59,169 bases of DNA, taken from NCBI GenBank assembly GCA_025201705.1, contig MU616673.1, positions 1 to 59,169 on the forward strand. The letters are read 5' to 3'. The translations under genes and the position numbers were made by a program. This document shows positions 33,979 to 46,998 of this stretch, one piece after another. Below the pieces are notes generated by a model, which saw nothing but the letters and a program-made list of their open reading frames with translations, was not told the DNA's origin and did no database searches. Position 1 is the first letter of the stretch. Each line of letters begins with the position of its first letter. Origin of the DNA: Dissophora ornata. Taxonomy: Eukaryota > Mortierellomycota > Mortierellomycetes > Mortierellales > Mortierellaceae.

Positions 33979-35955
33979 ATGTCTGGATTCACATTCGGAG
34001 CACCCGCTGCGCCCGCTGGAGGATCTCTATTTGGTGCAGCACCAGCTGCCTCGGGAGGAGGAAGTCTCTTTGGTGCTAAGCCTGTGGCCCCGGTAACTGG
34101 TGGTCTCTTTGGGGCTTCAACATCACAACCTGCGGGAGCAGCAGGAGGCCTTTTTGGCCAGCCAGCTATATCAACTGCAGGGTCTGGGCTTTTCGGTCAG
34201 CCAGCTACACCTACCGCAGGGGCTGGTCTCTTTGGTGGGATGGCGGCCTCTACTGCACCTGGTTCAGGAGGGTTGTTCGGAGCGCCAGCAGCACCCGCCG
34301 CAGGGGGATTCTTCGGAGCTCCTGCTTCATCGGCTGCGCCTTTCACCGGTGGACTGTTTGGAGGGGCAACATCGACCGTGCCTGCTGCGGGAGGACTCCT
34401 CGGCGGTGCGCCTGCTTCAGGAAGTCTCTTTGGACCTCCTGCCCCAGGCACTGGGATGTTTGGATCCAAGCCAGCGACAGCTACTGGAACTCCTTTTTCC
34501 TTTGCAGGAGCATCCACAACTGCAGCACCAGGCATGTTTGCGTCAGCACCAGGCATGTTTGCGTCAGCCCCAAAGCCATTCGCATCAACGGGGCCGGGTT
34601 TCGGTTTAGGAGCTACCTCCACAACAGCTGCATCGACTGCACCTAACTTTGCAGCTTCTTTGGCATCGGGACAGAGGCAACAGTATGTCATGTGTAAGTA
34701 CATAGACAATGTGCTTCTATCAGAGCATAATGGCACCTTAATTCGGGATGAACGCGAACCACTGCCATCTTGAGATTGTATTAACTTCAACGGATCAAAT
34801 CGCACCCAATAGCAAATGTTAAACCCCAAATCCCTGTATGGCAGAAGCTCATGTACATCAAGAACTCTTGGGACCCTACGCACCCCAACTGCCATTTCAG
34901 AGTAAGAGGCCGTTGTTTATTAGAAAGCTGTATTCTTCGCGCGGATATGCAATGTTGCCAGGCACTTAAGTCGTCTTATGTTCATTTTGATAGTACTTTT
35001 TCTATAACTTTGTACACCCGGACGATGTCAACAAGTATGGGCAACCGCCGAACGTTGATGCTTTCGAATGGCACACAGCTTTAGAGAAGTGTCCGGACCG
35101 AGAATGGTAAGTTTGAGGGTCTGGAATGCGTAACCACATTCAATACGAGTTCGCCTAGAACCAGCGAGATCACTTGGCTGACAGGTGTCTCTTTGTTAGC
35201 ATGGTTCCTACACTGGCTGTAGGATTCGAGGACCTGAAAAAGAGAATGGAGAGTCAGAATGAGATGACAGAGATGCAAAGGATAAAGCTTGACGAAATCG
35301 AGGCCAAGATGAATGTTATTATGGAATTCCACTTAATACAGACGGCTGCAAAGGTCAGGGAATTCAAGCGGCGCCATATTCAACTCGCACAACGCGTTCT
35401 TACAGTAGGTCCCTGTTGTATATTTGTATGTTGTTGATAATATTGCAGCTTGTCTGCGGAGTCCATTATTGACTTTTTTTTTCTCCTCACGTCCCGCAGC
35501 TGATGAAGCGAGTGCAAATCTTGAGGAACAGGGGAGTTCCAATCCGTGCAGACGAAGAGATGCTCAGAGTACGGCTCGAGAACGCGCTGGAGCAGTTGCG
35601 GAATCCTGCGCATTTCAGAGGCAAGATCACGGAACTTTGGGCTCAAATCCAAATATTGAAGGACTCAAAGCGATTACATCCCTCTGGAAACTACGGAGCT
35701 ACAGACGAGGCGCAACTCGAAGCAATTGGAAAGGTATGTCTTTTTTTACGGTCATCAAGGTATTGATGGAAGAGAGGGTTGCTCTTGACAAATGGCAGAA
35801 TGCTAACTGTCGTAAATATCCCCTTTCTGCTGTAGTTTCTTCAAGATCAACAGGCTGGATTGAAGCATGTCACCGATGTTCTGCAGAGGGACATGCAGGA
35901 TATTGAGATACTGCAGCGCAAGCTTGAGGACATTGGATCGAGTGCGAGGGTGTAG
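33979..35955 (+). CDS. NUP54: FG nucleoporin Nup54 (yeast Nup57)
   Basis: Six exons (33979-34693, 34813-34901, 34994-35106, 35200-35404, 35500-35733, 35836-35955) give 491 residues. The first 230 residues are an FG-repeat domain rich in GGLFG, GSLFG and GGFFGAP motifs with Ala/Pro/Thr spacers. The rest is the helical Nup54 region: MYIKNSWDPTHPNCHFR, YFFYNFVHPDDVNKYGQPP, then coiled coils (EDLKKRMESQNEMTEMQRIK, VREFKRRHIQLAQRVL, LQRDMQDIEILQRKLEDI). Nup54 joins Nup62 and Nup58 in the central channel of the nuclear pore, where the FG repeats form the permeability barrier. The second exon uses the AG at 34811-34812; the nearer AG before AAGCTC would create a stop. Confidence 0.95.
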
Positions 35956-36490
35956 TGGTGTCTATAGAAAGCATGGATGGCCACAAAATAAACTACATCC
36001 GGCCTCGTCACGTGCGATCGATATATACCTTAAATACCTGTATACTGGGCTACAGGGGCGAGGTCGCCTCCCACTGATTACTCACTAATTCCGACCTGCA
36101 TCACCGACTAGATCTAGCCATCTGCATCCTTTGTAATCTATTGCCGATCAATTCATCCTACCGCGGCTACATCGCGTTCTTGTCCCTGCGGAGGTAAAGT
36201 TCAAGGCATGTTCCTGGATCCAGAGCCAAACAATAGAAGGGGGCGCAGGAGAGCCTGTGCAACTCCACTCGTTTTAGTTTATTTTATCAGTAGCTGTTGC
36301 ACTATACGAGCGAGTGTGGGCCACCATCATATTGATCAGGGTATCAAATAAGACGAGCTGGGTTAGATGTCCATCCGCTTTTCAGCCTCTTCTATCTCCT
36401 CTTCCTCGCCTCTTGCCCTAAGCGACGTGCTCCTTCCACATCGCCTTTCACAACGCTCCCCCACCTGTATATCATCCTTGGCTGGCCAAT
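35956..36490. promoter_or_regulatory. 535-bp spacer after NUP54
   Basis: The 3' region of NUP54 is followed by the promoter of the next plus-strand gene. From about 36365 the plus strand is C/T-rich, as in many leaders in this window. No gene was seen. Confidence 0.45.
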
Positions 36491-38907
36491 ATGCTCGACG
36501 CTACCGCCAGCAAGTGGGCGCGTAGGCGCGACTCGCACACAGAATCAACTCCACCTTCTTCCAATGCCTCTACGGCTGGTCACCAAGAGATAGTATCATT
36601 GCAACCCGTTGCTTGCCTCTCAAGCTCTGCAACATCCACCGTATCCTTTACCCCATCTCGGTCCGATCTTACCTCGAAATATCGACCAGAGCTACTGATC
36701 TCGACAGCATCTAACCGTCCGTTCATGTCTATGCCGTTGCTTATCCCCGACGGCCCTATTCAGCAAAATTGCCCCATTTCCTGTCCTCAGTCTAGAGAAA
36801 GGCCCATTACTCTGACCAGAGGGTTTCGCGTGCGTAACCTTGCCCCGCCACCGGTGACCACGACCCAGGCTACCGCATCTTCATCTGCCTCCACTGCCAC
36901 CGTCACAGTGCTTCATAAATCATCGCGAATTACTACCCCGGTGTACTCTGACTCGACTCTTTCTACGCCGACTTCACCAGAAATCTCGGCCAGAATCTGG
37001 GCTAGTGACTCTGAGGACAAAAATTCGAGTGTCAAAACACCTTTCGAAGAAAGATCAAGTCTAAGCCTTTGCATCCGAGGAAGAGAGCTTGTTCCAGGGT
37101 CTGTAGAGCTTCTAGCGAAATCACAGGCAATAACGAAGGGAGACGCTGGAGAGGATACTTCCCAGCTTTCTGGACTGTACTCTTCGCCAGATCTCGGATA
37201 TACCGCAGAAAAGGCTTTCGCGCTATCCGCCCCGCTCTCTCCACCACACTCTCCGCCATACTCTCCACCGGATCTCGGAAACACTTCAAAAAGAGCCATT
37301 AAACCATCTGAACTGACTCTTTTGGACGGAAGCAACACCAGACGCGGGCCTCCATCAGATCGTAGCAACAACACACTGCCTATCAACTTTCGAATCGCCG
37401 TGTCAATGCAAAGCATAAACGACCGCGGCCAGCGGGATTCAAACACATCGAGACCGAACAGCACGGTCAACCCCTATCAAAACTTCGTCAAGCAACATGA
37501 TCCAGATAACGTCCTGGATGATGGCCGATCCTATGTTGGTCGAGCGAGCCATTATGTTGACAAGCCGGTAGGACCCCCAAGCCGGATTAATCCTCTTCAG
37601 TCTGCGCCGAGGCAGACCCCAACTCCACCTGTGTCGAGACCGGCACCTTCTCGCGAGCTGCGCCAAGGAGACTATAAACAAAGTCCCCAGCCTGCCCAAC
37701 GATTTACTCCAGGGTCAAAGGCGCCACCCAAGCAGCCGTAAGCCATGTTTGATATGTCCGTATTCCTAACGCGTATTGTAAAATAGAAAGGAAGGATAAC
37801 AAACACAATTTTACGTCCAATTCCAGACCCGGTAGATATCCAGATAGGGACCCGACAAAGTCCCGTTGGTCTGGACAGTCCCTTGCGACGTCTAGCACCC
37901 TGCCACCTGATTTCTTCAGTACTGCAAAACCACTTGCGACTACGACAACGCTACCTCCGGATTTTCAACGTGCTGAGTCCGAGATGCGAGTTACCAGCCC
38001 ATCTCAGGTTCACGCCTCTGCAGCATCTCAGAGGTACATCACAAGTAACGTCCAAGCTAGGCGACAGACTGGTAGCGTGATGACCCACATCCATCACGCT
38101 CCGAATGCAAGCGCTGAGGGCGATCCGAGGCCGACACAACCTTCAATGGCGCAATCACAACCTTCAATGGCGCAATCGCAACCGGGAATGGATAGGAGAC
38201 AAGGCACATCCCCGCCAGGCAGCTGGCAGCAGCGTCCGCCGGAAACAAATAACGCCCAAGCCAGGCGACAGACTGGTAGCGTGATGACCCACATCCATCA
38301 CGCTCCGAATGCAAGCGCCGAGGGCGATCCGAGGCTGACACAACCTTCAATGGCGCAACCACAACCTTCAATGGCGCAATCGCAACCTTCAATGGACAGG
38401 AGACAAGGCACATCCCCGCCAGGCAGCTGGCAGCAGCGTCCACCGGAAACAGGGCGGGGAGACACATCCTTTACAGATAGAGCAGAGTCCATGGGTACCA
38501 GAGGCTACTCTGAGGATGAAGACGAACGCTGCGGAGATGGCGAGGACGATGGCGAGAGGACGACTGTCAACACCACCAGTACGTCAACCTCATCCCCGGC
38601 CATTCCCCGCGAATACCGAATGCCGTCCCACGACTCTGGCAGGAACAACGGACCTCAGATACTGAGGACGTACCCGCAAGATGACCAGTCTTTGGGCGAC
38701 CCACTGTTCCTTCAGTATCCAATAGGTGATGGCTGCCATATGGTAGTCGCAATGTATGTGGAGAAAGATGCACAGTCGGCTTCGAGGAGATTCCCGAACA
38801 TAGCGCGCGCTCGTCTGGAGTCGAGCAACAGGACCAAAACGCCGGAGGAGGTGGCTGTGATTTTTAGAGAGGCCCTCGAGGACGAGAAGAAGAACGTGAC
38901 AGGATGA
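36491..38907 (+). CDS. Ser/Pro-rich disordered protein with 68-residue tandem repeat, unknown
   Basis: Two exons: 36491-37737, and from either 37791 or 37827 to 38907; both acceptors keep the frame. The product is about 760-775 residues. Most of it is low-complexity Ser/Thr/Pro/Arg with short patches such as SPPHSPPYSPPDLG. The second exon contains two near-identical 68-residue units (about 38051-38254 and 38255-38458), each running from RRQTGSVMTHIHHAPNAS to DRRQGTSPPGSWQQRPPE. Only the last 80 residues look ordered (QDDQSLGDPLFLQYPIG, HMVVAMYVEKDAQSASRRF, TPEEVAVIFREALEDEKKN). No family was recognised. Codon use and intact frame over 2.3 kb support a real gene. Confidence 0.7.
38051..38458 (+). 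repeat. two tandem copies of a 204-bp coding unit
   Basis: The same 204-bp unit occurs twice head to tail, with only scattered substitutions and in frame (68 codons). For example, GCGACAGACTGGTAGCGTGA starts at 38061 and again at 38265. Inside each unit a shorter unit of about 18-20 bp encoding PSMAQSQ is itself repeated two or three times. Confidence 0.92.
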
Positions 38908-39490
38908 GAATACTGGAACGTCATATGCTAGCGCTGAATGGTACTGCTCTTGGAGTGGATGTAGTTGCGAACTCCATTGATCCTGTTGAACAAGTATCAA
39001 GTTGTGGGGTCTTGCGAAGGAGCATGAATGTGCCTTTTTTTTTTGCTTGAAATAAAAGATTGTTCATGGGCTGCCATTATATTTCGCTGACGATAGCCAC
39101 TAACCCTTGTGATGTGTGGATGTGCATACAACGCTATGCGTGATAGGAGTATGGCGTTTGAAAGTATGTCAGCGTGGGCACCGAAGCGCATGAAAAGTGA
39201 TCTGTTCATTTCTCCACTAATCAATAAAAAAAACGAAACGAAAACTGGCACCCTTGTCGTATTTTCATGTGTCAAAATACAACCCATGCTATGGATATAG
39301 ACTGGGGTGTACCTCTCATCAACGCTCATCAACACACAATTAAAAATTCTCAACGGACCTGCCACCCCTTACTCAAGTAGCATGCTACAATCGCATAACT
39401 TGTAAATGTTGACCCAAAGTACCTACATTGGGTCGAAGTCAGGCAACAAGATAGACTATGTCATTTTCTCGCAAAGTTTATTGCTCACGC
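38908..39490. terminator. convergent 3' regions
   Basis: This 583-bp spacer lies between the stop of the disordered-protein gene (plus) and the stop of TGS1 (minus). It contains an AATAAAAG-type polyadenylation signal near 39050 and A-rich stretches near 39225-39245. No gene was seen. Confidence 0.45.
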
Positions 39491-41181
<1,691 letters not shown>

Positions 41182-41333
41182 CTAATGAGTCGTGTAGGAT
41201 TGGTGTGTGTCATGTCTTTGGGAATGTTGAAAAAAAAGTGCCTGCGCTCAGACCAACGAAATTTGTTGTGCTGTGACTGCCAGAGGTCCAAAAGAAAATA
41301 AAAGGCGGGCGCGTATTTTTCAGGCACCAGGAT

Positions 41334-42197
41334 TTATTGAACATTCATCCCGCAAGTCCTCCGAGGGGTACCGGACTGTCGCTGGGGACCCTCGCCACGC
41401 GTCTTGCACCTCTGTGGCTTGAACTTTACTTCTGTCTCCCTCTCTTCCTCCTCCTTGTTACAGGTTGTCATAGCCCTCAAGAACACGTTCACTGTAGCCT
41501 TCTCAATAAAGTTTGCAATTTCATCCGAATAAAAGCTGATATACCTCCCCATCACCAAGTACGACGACTTCGTCAACGACGCCACTTGAGGGTCGATCAC
41601 TGCCTCCCCTGTCACTGCGTCTCTTGAGATCGTCAGTCGGACGTGCGCCAAGTCGAATGTGATCTCGTCAGAGTCTTTTGGCTTATAGATCGTGACCAGA
41701 CTTAATACCCATCGTCTCCAACCTGGGTCCTCAATCGACTTAGGAACCAACTTCCTAAATGCCTCCCGGATCTCTCTGGCCGCGTTGTCGGTCTCAAGCT
41801 TCCTGCTGACCCTCACTCCTTCGCGACCATAATATTTTTCCGCAATCTGATCCAGCAGCTGTTCTGAACCCCCATTCCTCAGTTCCAACATATACTGTTC
41901 GTCCTCCACCCCCAAATATCGAAACGCCGGGAAACTGGTAGCTTTTTGCAGATAGTTGAAAAATGCTTCGGGTTGGGTATGAACACCGCACGCACTAGAA
42001 GGATAGAATGCTGTCTCTTTGGCACTGTAGAGCAAGATCGATGCTACAGCGTCGGCATGGTTTCTGAAATCTTTAAAGACACTGATGCCATCGGCATCGG
42101 GAGCTGCGGTATTGACGCCGTCAAACAGAGCTCCAGAGACGAGAGCGTCGTAGTGGTCATCTTGAGAGGCGATTGTCATTGAGACTGAGAGAAACAT
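41334..42197 (-). CDS. unrecognised 287-aa protein
   Basis: A single-exon frame with strong C-ending codon bias, so probably real. The first Met (42197) gives MFLSVSMTIAS; the second (42179) is an equally good start. The first half is helical with aromatic residues (SVFKDFRNHADAVASILLYS, FFNYLQKATSFPAFRYLG). The second half has a beta-like alternation (WVLSLVTIYKP, DEITFDLAHVRLTISRD, KSSYLVMGRYISFYSDEIAN) and ends in an Arg/Lys-rich tail. There is no signal peptide or clear membrane helix. No family was recognised, so no function is offered. It lies 176 bp upstream of TGS1 on the same strand and is divergent from an F-box gene. Confidence 0.65.
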   Translation of the reverse strand: MFLSVSMTIASQDDHYDALVSGALFDGVNTAAPDADGISVFKDFRNHADAVASILLYSAKETAFYPSSACGVHTQPEAFFNYLQKATSFPAFRYLGVEDEQYMLELRNGGSEQLLDQIAEKYYGREGVRVSRKLETDNAAREIREAFRKLVPKSIEDPGWRRWVLSLVTIYKPKDSDEITFDLAHVRLTISRDAVTGEAVIDPQVASLTKSSYLVMGRYISFYSDEIANFIEKATVNVFLRAMTTCNKEEEERETEVKFKPQRCKTRGEGPQRQSGTPRRTCGMNVQ

Positions 42198-42946
42198 AGC
42201 GCATGAAAAAAGGTGTCAGATGGCGCGAGTCTTCTGGAGGCAGTCGTCGAGTTGATGGACCCTTATTTTTTCAACGGAACCCACCGAGATATAACAGGAA
42301 AAGTATCAGTACGGCTCTGGTCATGGTGCAAACTGCCACTGCGAAGGTTGGAGGCGCTGTAAATGGGCTGTGGATTCAGATGCAGATGGGGGTGAGGGGG
42401 GAGGGGGGAGAAAAAGGCTTGCGAGGGTGAGGAAATTGATGGCCTATTTATACCATTTCACATTTTTCTGCAGAGCGGAAAGCATAGTGCATGAGAGTAC
42501 CTCAGCTTTCGCCTCGGTCAATGGTGCTCGCGTACAAGCACAACCAATCGCATTTTCACACCGAACGTTGCGCATTGTACTTCTTGCGACACGGAGTGAG
42601 AGCTGCAACTCTGTCTCCAGACCGATGGTCAACTGAACCTGCACAATTTCCCCTGAGCTGTTCAAGCATCAAAAGCTGCGTGGAAAGTAAAGCGCAACTC
42701 GTGCCTCAGTATCAGTAGCGTAGTCCTCAAAATGCACTGTGCTGCAAGGGGCTAAAGTTGCAAGTTAGAGCTAATCATTCAACCACCAGGGTCTCGGCCA
42801 GCTCAGGCGCGGACGACAAGCACAACACATGCACTGGGTTAAGTTTCTTTTCTTTTTTCTTTAAACCCCTCCACCATCCTTGCCGCTCAATACTCTTCTT
42901 TCTCTGCGCGAACCATACGCGGTACTCTTACCCCCTTTTCTCGAAA
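42198..42946. promoter_or_regulatory. 749-bp divergent spacer
   Basis: This is the promoter region shared by the unrecognised gene at 41334-42197 (minus) and the F-box gene at 42947 (plus). A G-rich block lies at about 42385-42412, and the last 100 bases are C/T-rich on the plus strand. No gene was seen. Confidence 0.45.
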
Positions 42947-43951
42947 ATGCCGCTGCATCTACACCCTCTCCTCCTACCAGAGATCCTCGGACGCATCAGC
43001 ATCTACGTGCCCGCCTGGACCCCCTACCATCACTCGGATAACCGCATCAGCTACTATTACCACCCCCAAGACCTTGTCGCCTGTTCTCTCGTCTCCCGTA
43101 CTTGGTACCATATTTTCTACCACCAACTTTGGACCGTCTTTGACGGCGAAGCCATGTCTGGGAAACTCGCCCACGGTAATGATCGTGACGCCAATAAAAC
43201 CCCTGTTGTGGTGCCTGAAGAGCTCCTAATGGCCCATTCTCCTCGATTCCTCATCTTTACAAACTACAACGGCCGGATCGGTGGGATCTTTCAATGCCGT
43301 CAACTCATCGATCTGACACTACACAGAGCATGCCCGCGGGCACTTCATTTAGTGAGGATGAACCCGGGCCTGAAGCGATTGACATGGTACGGCGCAATCC
43401 CATATTCGGGTCAACTCTCAGATCTAGAATCATACGCACTTTCGTGCTTGGATCAACTCAAGGAATTGACGTTGGAGCAGTGGGATGTCTCGAAAGGGAG
43501 GCTGTTGCAGACGTTACGAAAGAATTCCAATAGTCTAGTAAAGCTGACCCTGAGGAGAATTCAGGGGCTGGATATATTGACCGAGGAGATGGACGAACAC
43601 ATCGAAGACAGGACTACAGGAAAAACTAGTGATGATGACGCGGAGAAAAAAGGCCAGGGTTTGGTTCTGGGACAGCTTGTGGAACTTACGGTGGATTGTG
43701 AGTGGGCCGAGAATCGCGCACTTCTGGACTTGATCACACGATGCTGCCCCAACATTGAGCGATTGCAGCTGAGTGATGAGTTGGTGAGCGATACCTGGAT
43801 GATGAGTCAATTGGAACCGGCTTTGGCAGAGACACATCCGATGCTGAAAAGAGTCGACTCTACTTTCAACCCGCGGCGATATTCATGGGGTGTCCAATAT
43901 CAATCTGTGGCAGGCCACCAGTACAGCGAAGCAACGGCTCTGTCTAAATAA
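42947..43951 (+). CDS. F-box protein with short LRR region, 334 aa
   Basis: Single exon; the start is the ATG at 42947 after a C/T-rich leader and CGAAA. An F-box lies at about residues 8-65: LLLPEILGRISIYVPAW, an insert, then HPQDLVACSLVSRTWYHIFY and LWTVFDG. Short leucine-rich segments follow (LIDLTLHRACP, LKRLTWYGAIP, LKELTLEQWDVS, LVKLTLRRIQGL, IERLQLSDELV). It is much shorter than the two F-box genes at 6750-11544 and not obviously their recent copy. An upstream in-frame ATG (42758) would add 63 residues of leader without protein character and was rejected. The likely role is as a substrate receptor of an SCF ubiquitin ligase. Confidence 0.85.
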   Translation: MPLHLHPLLLPEILGRISIYVPAWTPYHHSDNRISYYYHPQDLVACSLVSRTWYHIFYHQLWTVFDGEAMSGKLAHGNDRDANKTPVVVPEELLMAHSPRFLIFTNYNGRIGGIFQCRQLIDLTLHRACPRALHLVRMNPGLKRLTWYGAIPYSGQLSDLESYALSCLDQLKELTLEQWDVSKGRLLQTLRKNSNSLVKLTLRRIQGLDILTEEMDEHIEDRTTGKTSDDDAEKKGQGLVLGQLVELTVDCEWAENRALLDLITRCCPNIERLQLSDELVSDTWMMSQLEPALAETHPMLKRVDSTFNPRRYSWGVQYQSVAGHQYSEATALSK

Positions 43952-44040
43952 AAAACATCACTTAATTTGCGCTAGCCCACATCTGTGCAACAGCAACGCT
44001 AGAGCTTAGTAGGTAACGGCGCCAAAGCAATTTTTATTTT

Positions 44041-45908
44041 TTATTCGTCATCCGAGTCGCTCAGTAAGATGGCGCGTCGTACCCTCGCCGGCCTTTGCCT
44101 GCTCAGCAGGTTATCGTCGTCATCCTCACCGACATCGCCACTCCGCAGACCCTCTGTCTCGTTCGCGCGATTACTCTTTGCCGGAGAGTTCATAATCTGT
44201 TCCATGTTCACATCCCCCTCCGATAGAGCTGGGCTGTCCTCTCGCTCCTTCGAGGATGCGCTCTTACCATGACCTTCTAGCGCCTTCACACCTCCCATCA
44301 TCTGAAGCGCACGGTGTGTAAACAGTGGCGCCTCCTCTTCCTCCTCTTCGTCTTCAACGTCGCTATTATAATTATCCAGATCGATCTCATTCTTCCGCGT
44401 CATTTCCTGTGCCCACTCATTGTTCTCATAGCCTCCGCCGTCTTCGGCAGCATGTATTTGTGATATCCGAACGTCGCTAGCTCGATTGTCAAGGTTCATC
44501 GAAGTCCTCATCCTATCCAGAGCTTCCTCGTAATCCTGCTGGCCATCTTCATCGTCATCCGACGCAGCTAATCGCATTGCAGCAGAAGGATTGTCAATCG
44601 CCTTTTCTTTGCCCTTCCTAGATGCGGCTGGCCTTGGTCTCGGCTGCCGAATTGGTTTTGAAAGGACAGCGGAAGAGGAAGATGAAGCGCCATATACCCT
44701 TGTGGAAGATGGTGTTGATGATGAAGGCTCGCCATTGTGTGCTATATCGTCATGAACCATGGCTTCGGCAGATCCAAGTGCCATCTCCTTTTCATGCTCT
44801 TCCCAAACCCCGTTCTGTCGATCCTGCGATTCCTGTTCAGTCCGGTCAGCCTCCTCTTTAGAGTACTTCTTCGCCCTGACCTCGCTCCAGTAAGCATCTC
44901 GCCACCCGTCCATAGTCGACTGCGGTAAAAATATATTATTGGGCGTCAGCTCAAGCTCATCTTGTCCTTAAGAAAACAAGGAAAAGGTGAGAAATATCAC
45001 ATTACCTTGATCTGTCTGTCCTTGCATTTTGATTCTGCCTGCGTGATGAAGTCTTTGAACGTGGCCTTCGGAAACAAGTTGTGCGCCCAGGTCTGATAGA
45101 GGCGCATCAAGTCTGCCAGGTTTTGTCTCTGAAAACGGTGCCACAAAAAAAGTTCATCGTAAAAGTGAGTCAGGACGAGTGCACTTGAAACAATTTTTTT
45201 TCTCGCCTCGAGTATTTCCGTCATTAACAGATGCAGCTTACAGAGTTCGAATTCTTCTCGGCAGTGTCCTTATACTTGTGTCGGATCTTGAGCCTCTTTC
45301 CATGGCTCATCAGCAACGATAATCCCTGCTCGCTCAGTAACCTATCATCAGCGTGTAGAATAGCAAGCAGCTTTAGGACAAAGAAGTCGAGTTGACTAAC
45401 TAATACAAGCTACGACAGTTCTGAGCCAACTTTACCTGTCATTATCCAATGTGACCTGTTTGACTCGCTTCTTGGTAATCTTCACCGCCGCTAAATCACC
45501 CGTCGTTCCATCATCTCCAGTGTCTGTAGATCCAATAGGTCGACTGCCACTACCGCGGCCGGCACCTTGATTGCCTTTTAGCTGCCCCAAAACCTGTCTC
45601 CGGGGCTGTTGCAGTTGTTGTTGCTGTTGCAGTTGCTTTTGATGTTGTTCGCGCACCCTCTGAAACTCTTGCTCCGCCGCTTGAGCCTCGGTGTGGAACA
45701 TTCCCAAATAGTCGCGCTGCTGAGGAAGAGCACCGGATGAGTTCGAGTTCTCTGCAAAGGCCCTGGGAACTGATGCTGACGCCGATGTTGAGGCAGAATT
45801 AATCATAAGCTGATCCTGTCGCTCGGCTTCTTGCATCATCTGGTCAGCGTAGTCTTCATAATCGTCAAAGGGTTCGAAGGGCTCATCTTCAAGGCGGATA
45901 TCGTCCAT
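44041..45908 (-). CDS. CSM3: replication fork protection subunit Csm3/Swi3/TIPIN
   Basis: Four exons (45436-45908, 45242-45341, 45006-45128, 44041-44919) give 524 residues. An acidic start (MDDIRLEDEPFEPFDDYEDY) and a Gln-rich stretch lead to the Swi3 domain at about 145-232: KKRVKQVTLDNDR, LLSEQGLSLLMSHGKRLKIR, then LADLMRLYQTWAHNLFPKAT and FKDFITQAES. The WAH-LFPK-x-F-x-DFI pattern is the family hallmark. Csm3 pairs with Tof1/Timeless to stabilise paused forks and signal to the S-phase checkpoint. The C-terminal 290 residues are acidic and disordered, longer than in yeast (317 residues total), with EDEEEEEEAP and a DDDDNLLS segment near the end. It is convergent with the F-box gene, with 89 bp between them. 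Confidence 0.92.
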
Positions 45909-46998
45909 GGCAGTGTTCCGTTGCTTGTTTTATAATATACAGTGATTGATTTAATATTAGACGGAGATCCTGCTTGCTTGTTGGGTAATGAAGAGCATGG
46001 AAATGGTGAAGTGTAGACTAGACAATGAGAGGGCGAGAGAGCTCAGGAACGCGTTGTTTGTTTTTCACTTTAATTAAACACGACAGCAAGTCACGCAAAC
46101 GAAGAAGAACGCGTTCGAACTTTGCAGCTGCCAGAGTTGAGTGGACCAGGTTTCCAGGCGACACTGAATAAGCGTCGTTGGAGCACCTGATGAACATTGC
46201 ATGACAAGGGCCGCGCAAATACAGGAGGAGCAAGACAATGAAAAGAGAAAGGTAAGAGCGAATTTGAAAGGAAAGCGAGGAACGACGTGGGCCTTAGAAC
46301 AAAGACATAAACTGTCGACTCTGTCAAAAGGAAATCCGTGCGAAAGGAGTTAAAAGAATTGATTGCTGGTCCCGACCCAACGTAGACGATTTTGAGCCAC
46401 ATTGCGTTTTGTTCACCTATACACATTTTACGCTATACGCCATTTGCTCCCTTTCGCTCCATTGCGTATCAAGCCGCCTACTTGCCCTCAATCCTTGTTT
46501 CCATATAAAACTTAGCAACGCCACGTCAGAAAAGGTTGATATCGCGATCAGTCATCTATCTGTACTGGATGCCACTGCGACGGATCCATGGAACAGAAGT
46601 TGATACCCTGGCAGATATCATCCAAGCTAAAGTTCAATGTCTAACAGTCAAAGAACAGCTCAGTTGAACTGTCCAGTTTTTATTTTAGAGGGGAGTGTAT
46701 ATGTCGAAAGGGAAACAAAGAGAAAAGAGACACGAGAGAGCGAGAGAGGGGCGTTTTTAAAAATGCGTGATGTTGTTTATATCGATTTTCCAGGTAGGTG
46801 GGCTTTTCTTTATCGCATCATCTTCCACGCCAAAGGGGATCGGCGCGGAATTATAAAGGAAAAAAAGATAATTTAGATGGCCTCTATTACAATGGAAAGC
46901 AGCATGGTAAGAAATACATCGTTAGAATTGAAGCGTCCATCACTAATGTCTATCAAGACTCCCGACAGGGATTCCACTGCGATGCAATTTCTACATGA
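45909..46998. promoter_or_regulatory. 1.09 kb spacer upstream of CSM3
   Basis: No coding exon was supported. It contains the promoter of CSM3 (minus) next to 45908 and the 3' region of the ATP synthase gene next to 46999. Short frames in it lack coding bias; no tRNA was found. Confidence 0.45.

Noticed and set aside
34197..34895. 232-codon minus-strand frame, Pro/Ala/Gly-rich
   Set aside because: It is the antisense of the NUP54 FG-repeat exon and crosses its intron; the apparent repeats come from the FG coding repeats.
42758..42946. upstream in-frame extension of the third F-box gene
   Set aside because: The 63 added residues are Ser/Thr/Cys-rich without protein character and pass through a pyrimidine-rich leader; the ATG at 42947 starts directly before the F-box.
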